This document shows, one piece after another, positions 56,372-64,000 of a stretch of DNA of 64,000 bases. The notes under the pieces were generated by a model. That model saw only the letters and a list, made by a program, of their open reading frames with translations. It searched no databases and was not told where the DNA came from. Position 1 is the first letter of the stretch; each line of letters starts with the position of its first letter. The DNA comes from Catalinimonas niigatensis (GTDB taxonomy: Bacteria; Bacteroidota; Bacteroidia; Cytophagales; Cyclobacteriaceae). The position numbers were made by a program, and so were the translations under genes. The stretch spans positions 3,305,001 to 3,369,000 of the forward strand of contig NZ_CP119422.1 of the NCBI RefSeq assembly GCF_030506285.1, given 5' to 3'.

Positions 56372-57529
56372 CTAGATTTTTACGATGATTTTCTTTTTGT
56401 ACATGATCCAGATAGGAATGAAGCACAACATGAGATAGAGCAGCGCCCAGACAAAGGAGGCCAGCTCCATACCCAGCCCTAAGCTTACCAGTGCTCCGTA
56501 ACTCTCTGCCTTCAGACCTGCGCCATCACCATCCAGATCCAGGACAAAAGCATCAATGAGGATACCATGCAATACATAGGCGGTAATGGCATTCATGCCG
56601 AAAGCTACGAAGAATGGTGTCCAACGCTGATACTTCAGTATATCTATCAGCCAGTACAAACTGCCCAGCAGCAGGGCTGCCATGCCTGAGGAAGCCAGCA
56701 CATAGGAGCTGCTCCACAAATTTTTGTTGATGGGAAAAACCTGATCCCAAAGATAGGCCAGCGCACAAAGTGCAGTGCCTATCACCATCATCCAGATGAT
56801 TTTATGCTCTCCACTTTTTTTGCTCATGATAAGATAACCTGCCAGTATACCTGTCAGTCCGGTCACTACAGCGGGAATGGTACTCAGTAAGCCCTCAGGG
56901 TCCCAGGTTTCGCGGTACAAACGCCCGGGCATGGCTACACTATCCAGCCAGGCAGCCAGGTTAGTTCCCGGCTCCAGATTGGCAGGACCTACTCCCGGTA
57001 CGGGAATCAGCACCATCATCAGCCAGTAAGCTACTAAAAGTACAGCACTTAGAATGGCTATTCCCTGCCAGGTTCTGACTTGCAGGAAAATCAGACTGCA
57101 AATGAGATAAACCACAGCAATACGTGTCAATACACCGGCTACTCTGAGGTTGGCAAAATCAAAATCAGGAAAGAGGGCCAGAAACATAGCCAAAGCAAAG
57201 ATGATGAGCGTTCTCTTCAGTGTTTTGGTGATCAAGGGGGTCTTGCTCATACCTTTGGCCAGACGCTTGTTAAAAGCCAGGGTAATGGAGACTCCCACCA
57301 TGAAAAGGAAGAAAGGAAAAACCAGATCGGTAGGTGTAAGTCCATGCCATTCTGCATGCCGCAGGGGCGGATATACATATTCCCAGGTACCGGGTGTGTT
57401 GACGATGATCATTCCGGCAATCGTAATCCCTCTCATCACATCCAGTGACAGGAGACGTTTGGAAGCTACCTCAGAATTTTTTAGCAGACTTTGGTCAAGA
57501 TCAGAGGCAGGTGTAATGGTTTCGGGCAT
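56372..57529 (-). CDS. NagX/DUF5009-type membrane acyltransferase
   Basis: 385 residues with about ten to eleven membrane helices. The N-terminal SLDVMRGITIAGMIIVNTPG and HAEWHGLTPTDLVFPFFLFM are typical of the heparan-alpha-glucosaminide N-acetyltransferase (HGSNAT)/NagX family. These proteins transfer acyl groups to amino sugars across a membrane; the bacterial substrates are mostly unknown, though NagX is often found with N-acetylglucosamine use genes. It is the first gene of a likely operon with the amidohydrolase and the tricorn-like protease. Confidence 0.9.
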   Translation of the reverse strand: MPETITPASDLDQSLLKNSEVASKRLLSLDVMRGITIAGMIIVNTPGTWEYVYPPLRHAEWHGLTPTDLVFPFFLFMVGVSITLAFNKRLAKGMSKTPLITKTLKRTLIIFALAMFLALFPDFDFANLRVAGVLTRIAVVYLICSLIFLQVRTWQGIAILSAVLLVAYWLMMVLIPVPGVGPANLEPGTNLAAWLDSVAMPGRLYRETWDPEGLLSTIPAVVTGLTGILAGYLIMSKKSGEHKIIWMMVIGTALCALAYLWDQVFPINKNLWSSSYVLASSGMAALLLGSLYWLIDILKYQRWTPFFVAFGMNAITAYVLHGILIDAFVLDLDGDGAGLKAESYGALVSLGLGMELASFVWALLYLMLCFIPIWIMYKKKIIVKI

Positions 57530-57750
57530 TTTTATAGTATAAGGTTTGGTTGTGGCTAATATAGTAAACTTGTCACTTGCATATAGAATGTCTTCTTCTG
57601 TTTCTGGCTTCCCTAGATGGTATTTTCACTAAAATTGGAGTATGGCTAATAAACTACTTTTCTTTTGCTTATTTTTTGAGTCTGGTTTAAGTCCAGCTGA
57701 TATTTTTCTAATTGCATAAAAATGCACCTTAAATATATGATCTAGGCTTC

Positions 57751-59250
57751 ATGCTTCATAAACATAAAGGACTTTTTAGCGTATTGGGTATCATTATCGT
57801 AGGCCTGTTGCTTTTCCTGATTTTCCCATCCAGTGATCATTGGCAACTGAGTATTCCAGAAATTGGATCAGCCTCTTCTCCCCGTGCCATTGACCTGAAC
57901 CAGGATGGCATATTGGACATTGTGCTGGGAGGAGGAGGGAAGGAGTTTGCTTCCACCGAATATGGCGTCATAGCTATTGATGGGAAGGACGGTTCTTTGC
58001 TTTGGCACAAATCTGCCAGGAACCAAATAGTAGGCTCGGCCCTCTTCAAAGATATCAACCAGGATGGAATTCCTGATGTGATTATCGGTGGGCGTTCAGC
58101 AGTACTCTATGCCCTTGATGGCAGGAATGGCAGCCTGCTCTGGGAATTTCTACCTGACTATGAGGGGATGGACGCCTTGAACGATACTACCATCCTTAAT
58201 TTTTTCAATCCACAGTTGATCCCTGATGCTGACCATGATCAGCTAGAAGATATATTGATTGCTTACGGAGGTTTTGTAAAGGCACATCCGGCGCAGAGAG
58301 ACCGCCCCAGTGGAAGCCTGATGGTGATCAGCAGCAGGGATGGTAAACTCCTCGCTAAAGCAAAAATGCCGGATGGAAGAGAAACCTATATGTCGCCGCT
58401 AGTCTATGATTTTGAAGGAAAGCGCAAGCTTGAGGTAATTTTTGGCACCGGTGGAGAAACCATAGGCGGTTACTTATACCGCATAGCTTTACAAAACATC
58501 CTTGATGGAGATCTTTCTGCTGCCCTTCCTCTGGCCAGTGATCGGGAGAAAGGTTTTATTGCTCCTCCCGTATTGGCCGATGTGAACCTGGACGGCATCA
58601 AAGATATCGTCGCAAATGCAGTAAACGGACGTATGCTTTGCATTGATGGCAAGACTAACCAGAAAATTTGGGATACTACCATAGGTTGGGATTATGAAGG
58701 TTATGCTATGCCCGCACCCGGTTTTTTTGTCAATGACGATAGTATCCCCGACTTTTTTGGCTGCTTTGGCTATGGTGCCTGGCCTAATACACTTTTTGCT
58801 GTCAACGTTTTGGTGGATGGTCGAGATGGACAGATTGTGTTCAAAGATACCGTTGGCACTTTCCAGTATGCTTCTCCCCTAGTGTTTGATTTTACCCGGG
58901 ATGGCTTCGAGGATGTTTTGGTGAGTGCGAATATCCCTATCAAAGACTCGCAAGGCAATATCCTTTACCCTTATGGCAACCAAATGAAGGTATTTGATGT
59001 GAAAGAAGGAGAGGTACTTACCTTTGACGAGGAGAAGTTGGGTTCAAACCTGGGCTCTACGCCCCTCCTGACGGATCTGGATGGTGATGGCAAACTGGAT
59101 ATCATTTCCTGCTATATGGCTGATGCGGAAAACTTCTATTCCTTTAAAGAGCTGAAAATAGAAAGAAGAGAGCTTGATCTTCCTCTCATAGCGCCTATAC
59201 CTTGGGGCGCCTATATGGGAAGTGATTTCTCTGCTGTATGGCAGAAGTAA
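57751..59250 (+). CDS. membrane-anchored FG-GAP/VCBS-repeat protein
   Basis: 499 residues. An uncleaved signal anchor (residues 8-27: LFSVLGIIIVGLLLFLIFP) is followed by six to seven repeats, each with a calcium-binding DxDxDGxxD-type loop: DLNQDGILDIVLGG, DINQDGIPDVIIGG, DVNLDGIKDIVANA, DFTRDGFEDVLVSA and DLDGDGKLDIISCY. This forms an integrin-alpha-like or PQQ-type beta-propeller outside the cytoplasm. The function is unknown and binding of polymers or proteins is likely. It converges with the following lipoprotein operon, about 110 nt away. Confidence 0.85.
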   Translation: MLHKHKGLFSVLGIIIVGLLLFLIFPSSDHWQLSIPEIGSASSPRAIDLNQDGILDIVLGGGGKEFASTEYGVIAIDGKDGSLLWHKSARNQIVGSALFKDINQDGIPDVIIGGRSAVLYALDGRNGSLLWEFLPDYEGMDALNDTTILNFFNPQLIPDADHDQLEDILIAYGGFVKAHPAQRDRPSGSLMVISSRDGKLLAKAKMPDGRETYMSPLVYDFEGKRKLEVIFGTGGETIGGYLYRIALQNILDGDLSAALPLASDREKGFIAPPVLADVNLDGIKDIVANAVNGRMLCIDGKTNQKIWDTTIGWDYEGYAMPAPGFFVNDDSIPDFFGCFGYGAWPNTLFAVNVLVDGRDGQIVFKDTVGTFQYASPLVFDFTRDGFEDVLVSANIPIKDSQGNILYPYGNQMKVFDVKEGEVLTFDEEKLGSNLGSTPLLTDLDGDGKLDIISCYMADAENFYSFKELKIERRELDLPLIAPIPWGAYMGSDFSAVWQK

Positions 59251-59361
59251 CAGAGAAGCTATTATCTCCTCTTAGGATCATTTTGCAAATAAACCGAAGC
59301 TCATTTAAAACTCATCAGGCCAAATTAGTAAAACTATCAGCAGGTTAAAGCTTCCCCTAGC

Positions 59362-60930
59362 TTATCTCAGCTTATTCTCCAAAATCATAAATGTGGCACC
59401 TTCCTGATTCCAATAGGTTTTTAGGCTATCCGGTACCGGCGTTCTGACCACAATGCAGGAGCCAAGCAGTATATCATCATCTCCATCCTGATCGGTGTCT
59501 GCCACTTCCATCGTCATCCAGCGTCCATGGCTGGCCTGAGGCATCTGCCAGGGGGTAAAAGACAAATCATTTTTTGTCGGGCTTTGATTCTCCAGATACA
59601 CGGCTCCTGAAGCAGCCTCCTCTTCAAAATTGCCAAAATACGCAATGGCTGCGATGTCAAGGTCTCCATCTTGGTCATAATCCCGGACTGCTGTTTCCGT
59701 AGCTCCATACAGGGGAAAAAAGTAAGCCTCCTCAGGAGCTATGTCTCCTTGATTCAGGTAAATTCTGATGCCGTGGTAAGGTTTTAAGGAATAAGAATAA
59801 TCTGCATTGTCCCCGTTGACATACACAATATCCTTTAGGCCATCGCCATTAAAATCAGCAAGTTCAAAGTAGCTGGAGCCATAGACAGGAGGGAAGCGGA
59901 GTAAAGTCTTTTCCCGATATACTCCGGCTTCTTCTTTTTCCAGCAAGACAATTCTTTCGTCTCCCTGCGCCATCAGTACCAGCAGGTCTTCTTTACCATC
60001 CTGGTTCCAGTCGTAAGCGATTGTTTTACGGGCACCGGGTTCGGGAATGAGTATCTGCTTTTTGTATGGTCTGCCTTTTTTGAGTAGCACCGCACTGAGT
60101 TGCCCGATGTCATTGCCAAATTCACTGATGACGAGGTCCTCTTCTCCATCCTCATTAAGGTCGTGGGCCAGCATGTGTACCGGTCGCCTCAATTGACCCA
60201 GGATTGCCTGCAGGCTGTCCTCATGCTGCCGGTACAGCATACCCACCGCCTGATTGGAGGGGTCCATGATTCCCATGCTGAGTAGATAGATTTGACCGTT
60301 TGGAAGGCTTAATCTGGAAATGGGCGGACCGGCGGTGAGCATGTCCTGAAGTCTTTCCCCTAAGGGGTTGCTGACAAAAAGCTTGTCTCTGCGATCTCCT
60401 ACATACAAGTTTTGATTTTGTGCATCATAATCCAGCAGCGTTGTATAGGAAAGTTCACTGCTTAGACGCCGATCATGTGCCTGGAACTGTGGGCTAAGCG
60501 CTGAAGGAAAGATGGTTGCCGTGCTGTCCGCTGAAGCCTGGCTCAGATAATACGCCTGAATCTTTTGCCAGTCAGTGAGATTGATCCGGAGTTCTTCCGG
60601 AAAGACATCGGCACTCCTCAGGATATGTTCCTCCATCATGGAAAGTCTTTCGTAAGGTCCCCTCTCGTTCTTATGAATTCCCAGATAATAACCCATGCGG
60701 GGTAATACGCCTTTCTCCCATACCTCTGCACTTAAAAGCTGAGGATCGGGAAGCAGATGACACTGCTGACAGTAGATATTGGCCAGTTGCTGTCCACCCA
60801 GATTCAATGTGCTGTCCATCGGTGGAAAGTGAAGCTGCCGTTCATTGCGGATAACGCGCACAACTTCTGTTCCCCGACTACAGCTGAATAATATAAACAG
60901 CCCTGCCATGATCAAGAAAGCTTTTGTCAT
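59362..60930 (-). CDS. heme-motif (CxxCH) FG-GAP/VCBS lipoprotein
   Basis: 522 residues. Lipobox ILFSC (Cys17). Next is a c-type heme-binding C54-Q-Q-C57-H58 (IYCQQCHLLP), with a possible axial Met in VLPRMGYYLG. The C-terminal 380 residues are VCBS/FG-GAP repeats with calcium loops (DLNEDGEEDLVISE, DWNQDGKEDLLVL, DFNGDGLKDIVYVN, DYDQDGDLDIAAIA and DTDQDGDDDILLGS). The start ATG overlaps the upstream gene's stop by 4 nt (ATGA), so the two are coupled. It may be an electron-carrying surface partner of the neighbouring VCBS-ASPIC protein. The combination is unusual but the family is seen in Bacteroidota. Confidence 0.85.
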   Translation of the reverse strand: MTKAFLIMAGLFILFSCSRGTEVVRVIRNERQLHFPPMDSTLNLGGQQLANIYCQQCHLLPDPQLLSAEVWEKGVLPRMGYYLGIHKNERGPYERLSMMEEHILRSADVFPEELRINLTDWQKIQAYYLSQASADSTATIFPSALSPQFQAHDRRLSSELSYTTLLDYDAQNQNLYVGDRRDKLFVSNPLGERLQDMLTAGPPISRLSLPNGQIYLLSMGIMDPSNQAVGMLYRQHEDSLQAILGQLRRPVHMLAHDLNEDGEEDLVISEFGNDIGQLSAVLLKKGRPYKKQILIPEPGARKTIAYDWNQDGKEDLLVLMAQGDERIVLLEKEEAGVYREKTLLRFPPVYGSSYFELADFNGDGLKDIVYVNGDNADYSYSLKPYHGIRIYLNQGDIAPEEAYFFPLYGATETAVRDYDQDGDLDIAAIAYFGNFEEEAASGAVYLENQSPTKNDLSFTPWQMPQASHGRWMTMEVADTDQDGDDDILLGSCIVVRTPVPDSLKTYWNQEGATFMILENKLR

Positions 60931-63900
60931 CCTGCCTGGCTTAGGTCAAGCTTTCTACTTTCTCCATTGAAGTTGTAAATCGTTAATGAAACGATCTGTG
61001 GGCTCAGTTTGAGTTTACGGGTAGACTGAGAGAGATAAGTAGCCCCGTAATAAAATTCCATTCTACAGCGGCTGCCATCTGCCATTTCTGCCTCTGCCCA
61101 GGCATCCAATGGTTCCAGACTTACTATCGGACTTTGAGATAACTGTTTTTCTGTCATCACGAGCAGGCTGTCCTGGTTTTGCGTAGTCAGATAGATGCTT
61201 TCACCATTTTTTCCTCTCAGTTCTGCCAGAGCTTTGGCATCGCCGGGCACATACCAGCCACTGCTCATCAGTTCTACCGCCTGAAAGTTTCCTTTTCCGT
61301 CCCCTTTGAGATAAAGGCCGTTCAGTGCATCATACCTTCCGGTAGCGACGTCTGTACCATAATCATTGCCTACTGCCAGTATATCCAGCAAACCATCCTT
61401 ATCTATATCCTGGGCGAGCATGCCATAAAGCGGAGCGATTTGTGCTTCCATGGGTAAGGGGCGGATTTTGAATTTGCCATTCCCCAGATTTTCCACATAG
61501 CTACTTTCCATATGGGTGGCATGATATACCACTGCTTCTTCCAACTGCTCTGCAGTAAAAACACTATCAAGCGTTGCCCGCCCATAGTTTTTGTAGAAAG
61601 GAAAGTTTCTCTTCATTACAACCATTTGAGAGATCATATCATCCCGGCTATGTACGGGATAAGATTGAGCAGCGCCTTCTTTGTTTTTGATATACTTGAA
61701 AAGTACTGCATCATAGCCTTCGTTGTTGTCAAAATCTTTGGCATATATGGAGAGAGGCTGCTCTTCCGAAGCACGATTCGGTGTGTTCAGTCCCAGATTA
61801 CCAGCGATATAATCTGTGTCTCCATCATTATCAAAGTCTCCCGCTGTCAGGCTGTTCCACCAGCCTACCTTGCTAGCGATTCCTGTTTGTGCCGTAACAT
61901 TTTCAAAATTTTCCCCGGTATTTTTAAAGAAAGTGAGGGGCTGCCATTCCGCTGCGATGAGTAAGTCTATTTTGCCATCGGCATCAAAGTCTGTCCAGAG
62001 GGCATCGCTCACCATACCAAAATCTATCAATTCAGGACTTACTGCCTCAGTGACATTCACAAACTTTCCTCCTTCATTTTGTAAAATATAGCTACTGACC
62101 GGCATGGGATACTGTCCGGGCGAGACTCTTCCACCAATAAACAAGTCTAGGTCTCCATCCTGATCGTAGTCGGCAGCTTTGACGCAAGAACCACTGAGAG
62201 AAAAACTTGGTAGTGCCTCGGTATTTAGGATCAGTTTGCCTTTTCCATCATTGATATACAAACGATCCTGGTAAACTTCGGGCTGACCGGCATGCTCATA
62301 GCTTCCACTAACAACATAGAGATCATAATCGCCATCGTTGTCTGCATCAAAGAAAAGTACTCCCATGTCTTCTTCTGTCATCTCTCCGCCTTTTATATTT
62401 TGAGATTTTTCAAACCTTCCTTCTTTATTTTGTAAGAAGAGACTGCTTTCCTTTCCTGCTGATCCTCCTATGTAGAAATCATCCAATCCATCACCATTTA
62501 CATCGGCAACGGCTACTCCTGGCCCCATCTGGGAATATTTACGGGGCAAAGTACGCTGTAGGTTAAAATCTATACGGTCCTCTTCATCATGCTGATAGCT
62601 GATTCCATACTCCGCATTGGCTTTTTTGAACGTGGTGTTGGCAGGACTAAGTTGCAGTTCCTGGTTGATATCTGGTGACTCCACCGCTGTAGCATCTACA
62701 TAGGCCAGGCTAAGAACCTGATCTGCTTTTACATTCTTCAAAAGTTGATATTTTCCGTCCGGCCAGAATACCTGGATAGAATCCACTGTTTCATTTGCAC
62801 CCAAACCGAAATGGGCGGCATTTTCCATGGTGGACAGATATCCTCTGTACAATGCGTTTTCAAAGAATTGCATCTTACCTCCTTCATAGTGGATACTCAC
62901 TTTTGTGCCTATAGCTCCCGAATTGGAAGGTGAGCCTTTTAACTTTAGCCTTAAGTAGTGATTTGATCCTTTCTCTTTGGTGTTGTAGAGCGTATTTTTG
63001 TAGATAAAAGCGCTGTCATTGATATTGTTGACCACAAAATCCAGGTCTCCATCATTGTCCAGATCGGCATAGGCTGCACCATTGGAGAAAGAAGGCTGAT
63101 CCAGTCCCCAGGCGGCGGTCACATCAGAAAAGGTAAGCTGCTGCCCTTCTTTGGTTCCATTATTCTGGTAGGCGTAATTGGAGATTTTGACTACCGGAAT
63201 GAGGTTTTGCATGTACATATCACCCGCTACTGCTCCGGCAGGGCCGCTCCGGTAGGAAGCAAAATCCCGGTCAGTTACGTCTTTGGGAAAACCGTTGGTG
63301 ACGATCAGATCCTTGAAACCATCATTGTCAAAATCAGCCACCAGTGGTGTCCAACTCCAGTCAGTTTGGTATACTCCCGCCAGATGACCGATTTCACTAA
63401 AGATTGGGTGTCCATTGACAAAGCCATTGTTGATCTGCATGGTGTTGCGCACATACTGATGCTGGAATCCATATCTTTCGTTGTTGATATAGGTAGTGTA
63501 GTTATTGGGTCCAGCCATCTGCTTTTTTCTTTCGTTGGTTTCGGGCAGCATATCCAGGGCAACAATGTCTACCAGACCATCATTGTTAAAATCCACCACA
63601 TCCGAACCCATCGCTGAATAGCTCTGGTGCCTGAGGTAGTCTGCTACCCGATTGGTAAAGGTGCCATCCTGATTATTGATATACAGAAGGTCATTGCTTA
63701 GGTAGTCATTGGTAATGTAAATATCCGGCCAGCCATCCAGATTGATGTCTGATACGGTAATCCCCAGACCAAAGCCTTCTATCAGTATGCCTGCTTCCTT
63801 ACTAATATTAGTGAAAACCGGGTGTCCATTTGACCCATTACCTTCATTGCGATAAAGCCGATCGTTGTTTACGGCAGATCCATCCGTAATTTTGTTGCGA

Positions 63901-64000
63901 AAACTGCTGGGCAAACGTGCATCCAAAACATTGGTAAGCAGGTAAAGGTCCAGATCTCCATCCCGATCATAATCAAAGAAGGCTGCCTGTGTGGTATTTC
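60927..64000 (-). CDS. VCBS-repeat protein with ASPIC/UnbV domain (partial)
   Basis: More than 1,020 residues; the frame stays open to the right edge, so the N-terminus is missing (a TTG at 63926 is an internal Leu, not a start, since NVLDAR continues upstream). Many FG-GAP repeats carry DxDxDGxxD loops: DINLDGWPDIYITND, DFNNDGLVDIVALD, DLDNDGDLDFVVNN, DVNGDGLDDFYIGG and DIDKDGLLDILAVG. An ASPIC/UnbV domain (LRLKLKGSPSNSGAIGTKVS through DSIQVFWPDGKYQLL) sits in the middle. This architecture (CRTAC1-like) is typical of Bacteroidota surface proteins, often beside SusCD. Its stop overlaps the heme lipoprotein start by 4 nt, forming an operon. Confidence 0.92.
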   Translation of the reverse strand, partial: NTTQAAFFDYDRDGDLDLYLLTNVLDARLPSSFRNKITDGSAVNNDRLYRNEGNGSNGHPVFTNISKEAGILIEGFGLGITVSDINLDGWPDIYITNDYLSNDLLYINNQDGTFTNRVADYLRHQSYSAMGSDVVDFNNDGLVDIVALDMLPETNERKKQMAGPNNYTTYINNERYGFQHQYVRNTMQINNGFVNGHPIFSEIGHLAGVYQTDWSWTPLVADFDNDGFKDLIVTNGFPKDVTDRDFASYRSGPAGAVAGDMYMQNLIPVVKISNYAYQNNGTKEGQQLTFSDVTAAWGLDQPSFSNGAAYADLDNDGDLDFVVNNINDSAFIYKNTLYNTKEKGSNHYLRLKLKGSPSNSGAIGTKVSIHYEGGKMQFFENALYRGYLSTMENAAHFGLGANETVDSIQVFWPDGKYQLLKNVKADQVLSLAYVDATAVESPDINQELQLSPANTTFKKANAEYGISYQHDEEDRIDFNLQRTLPRKYSQMGPGVAVADVNGDGLDDFYIGGSAGKESSLFLQNKEGRFEKSQNIKGGEMTEEDMGVLFFDADNDGDYDLYVVSGSYEHAGQPEVYQDRLYINDGKGKLILNTEALPSFSLSGSCVKAADYDQDGDLDLFIGGRVSPGQYPMPVSSYILQNEGGKFVNVTEAVSPELIDFGMVSDALWTDFDADGKIDLLIAAEWQPLTFFKNTGENFENVTAQTGIASKVGWWNSLTAGDFDNDGDTDYIAGNLGLNTPNRASEEQPLSIYAKDFDNNEGYDAVLFKYIKNKEGAAQSYPVHSRDDMISQMVVMKRNFPFYKNYGRATLDSVFTAEQLEEAVVYHATHMESSYVENLGNGKFKIRPLPMEAQIAPLYGMLAQDIDKDGLLDILAVGNDYGTDVATGRYDALNGLYLKGDGKGNFQAVELMSSGWYVPGDAKALAELRGKNGESIYLTTQNQDSLLVMTEKQLSQSPIVSLEPLDAWAEAEMADGSRCRMEFYYGATYLSQSTRKLKLSPQIVSLTIYNFNGESRKLDLSQAG

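Noticed and set aside
63926-63926. Start codon of the large VCBS-ASPIC gene
   Set aside because: The codon is TTG and the same frame continues upstream with family-like sequence (DLYLLTNVLDAR) to the window edge, so it is internal.

Overview
The window looks like chromosomal DNA of a member of the Bacteroidota, most likely a Cytophagales-type environmental bacterium. Supporting signs are a SusC-like TonB-dependent receptor with a carboxypeptidase-regulatory domain, a PorT-type beta barrel, many exported lipoproteins, FG-GAP/VCBS-repeat proteins with an ASPIC/UnbV domain, a kynurenine-pathway gene pair, few Shine-Dalgarno sequences and several TAnnTTTG-like -7 boxes. No rRNA or tRNA gene and no canonical CRISPR array was seen.

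Layout. 1-5.9 kb: the start of a DHFR-like gene, a tandem pair of exported DUF4097-like proteins, then a minus-strand run with a sterol-desaturase-type hydroxylase, a small membrane protein, a DinB-like protein and an APC permease. 6-8.3 kb: katG. 8.36-15 kb: an accessory region with a RAYT (REP-associated tyrosine transposase), about ten REP-like palindromes, an IS110-family element inserted inside one REP, a 42-43-nt-period array of small palindromes, two unknown proteins, a zinc-metalloprotease lipoprotein and tatA. 15-24.4 kb: two Tat-targeted ferritin-like proteins, an ethanolamine-type permease, a DUF2490 protein, an M1 metallopeptidase with a HupE/UreJ protein, and a double-domain aspartic protease with a PDZ domain. 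24.4-28.3 kb: decayed DNA with a Uma2 pseudogene, an HU-like protein, a beta barrel, a palindromic repeat element and the remnant of a TonB receptor gene. 28.3-34.8 kb: VWA protein, MoxR-type ATPase, AlbA_2 regulator, PIN-PhoH, MORN-type and PRC-barrel proteins, and rplS. 35-48.7 kb: fasciclin lipoprotein, thioredoxin, DPP-IV, an SDR, kynU-kmo, a cytochrome c-PQQ dehydrogenase fusion, a quinone-oxidoreductase-like enzyme and an ohrR-ohr operon. 48.9-64 kb: TonB receptor, a hicBA module bounded by 41-bp direct repeats, a tricorn-like protease, an amidohydrolase, a NagX-like acyltransferase and three FG-GAP/VCBS proteins, the last one running off the right edge.

The most striking structure is at 8.4-10.4 kb. 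The RAYT gene has REP palindromes on both sides. The downstream REP is interrupted by a 1,232-bp IS110-family element. Removing exactly 8441-9672 restores a 42-nt REP of the same length as the intact long REPs nearby. The noncoding leader of the IS110 gene, where this family encodes its bridge RNA, contains a 10-nt match to the target-side flank. This is a natural, apparently RNA-guided insertion into a REP next to that REP family's own transposase.
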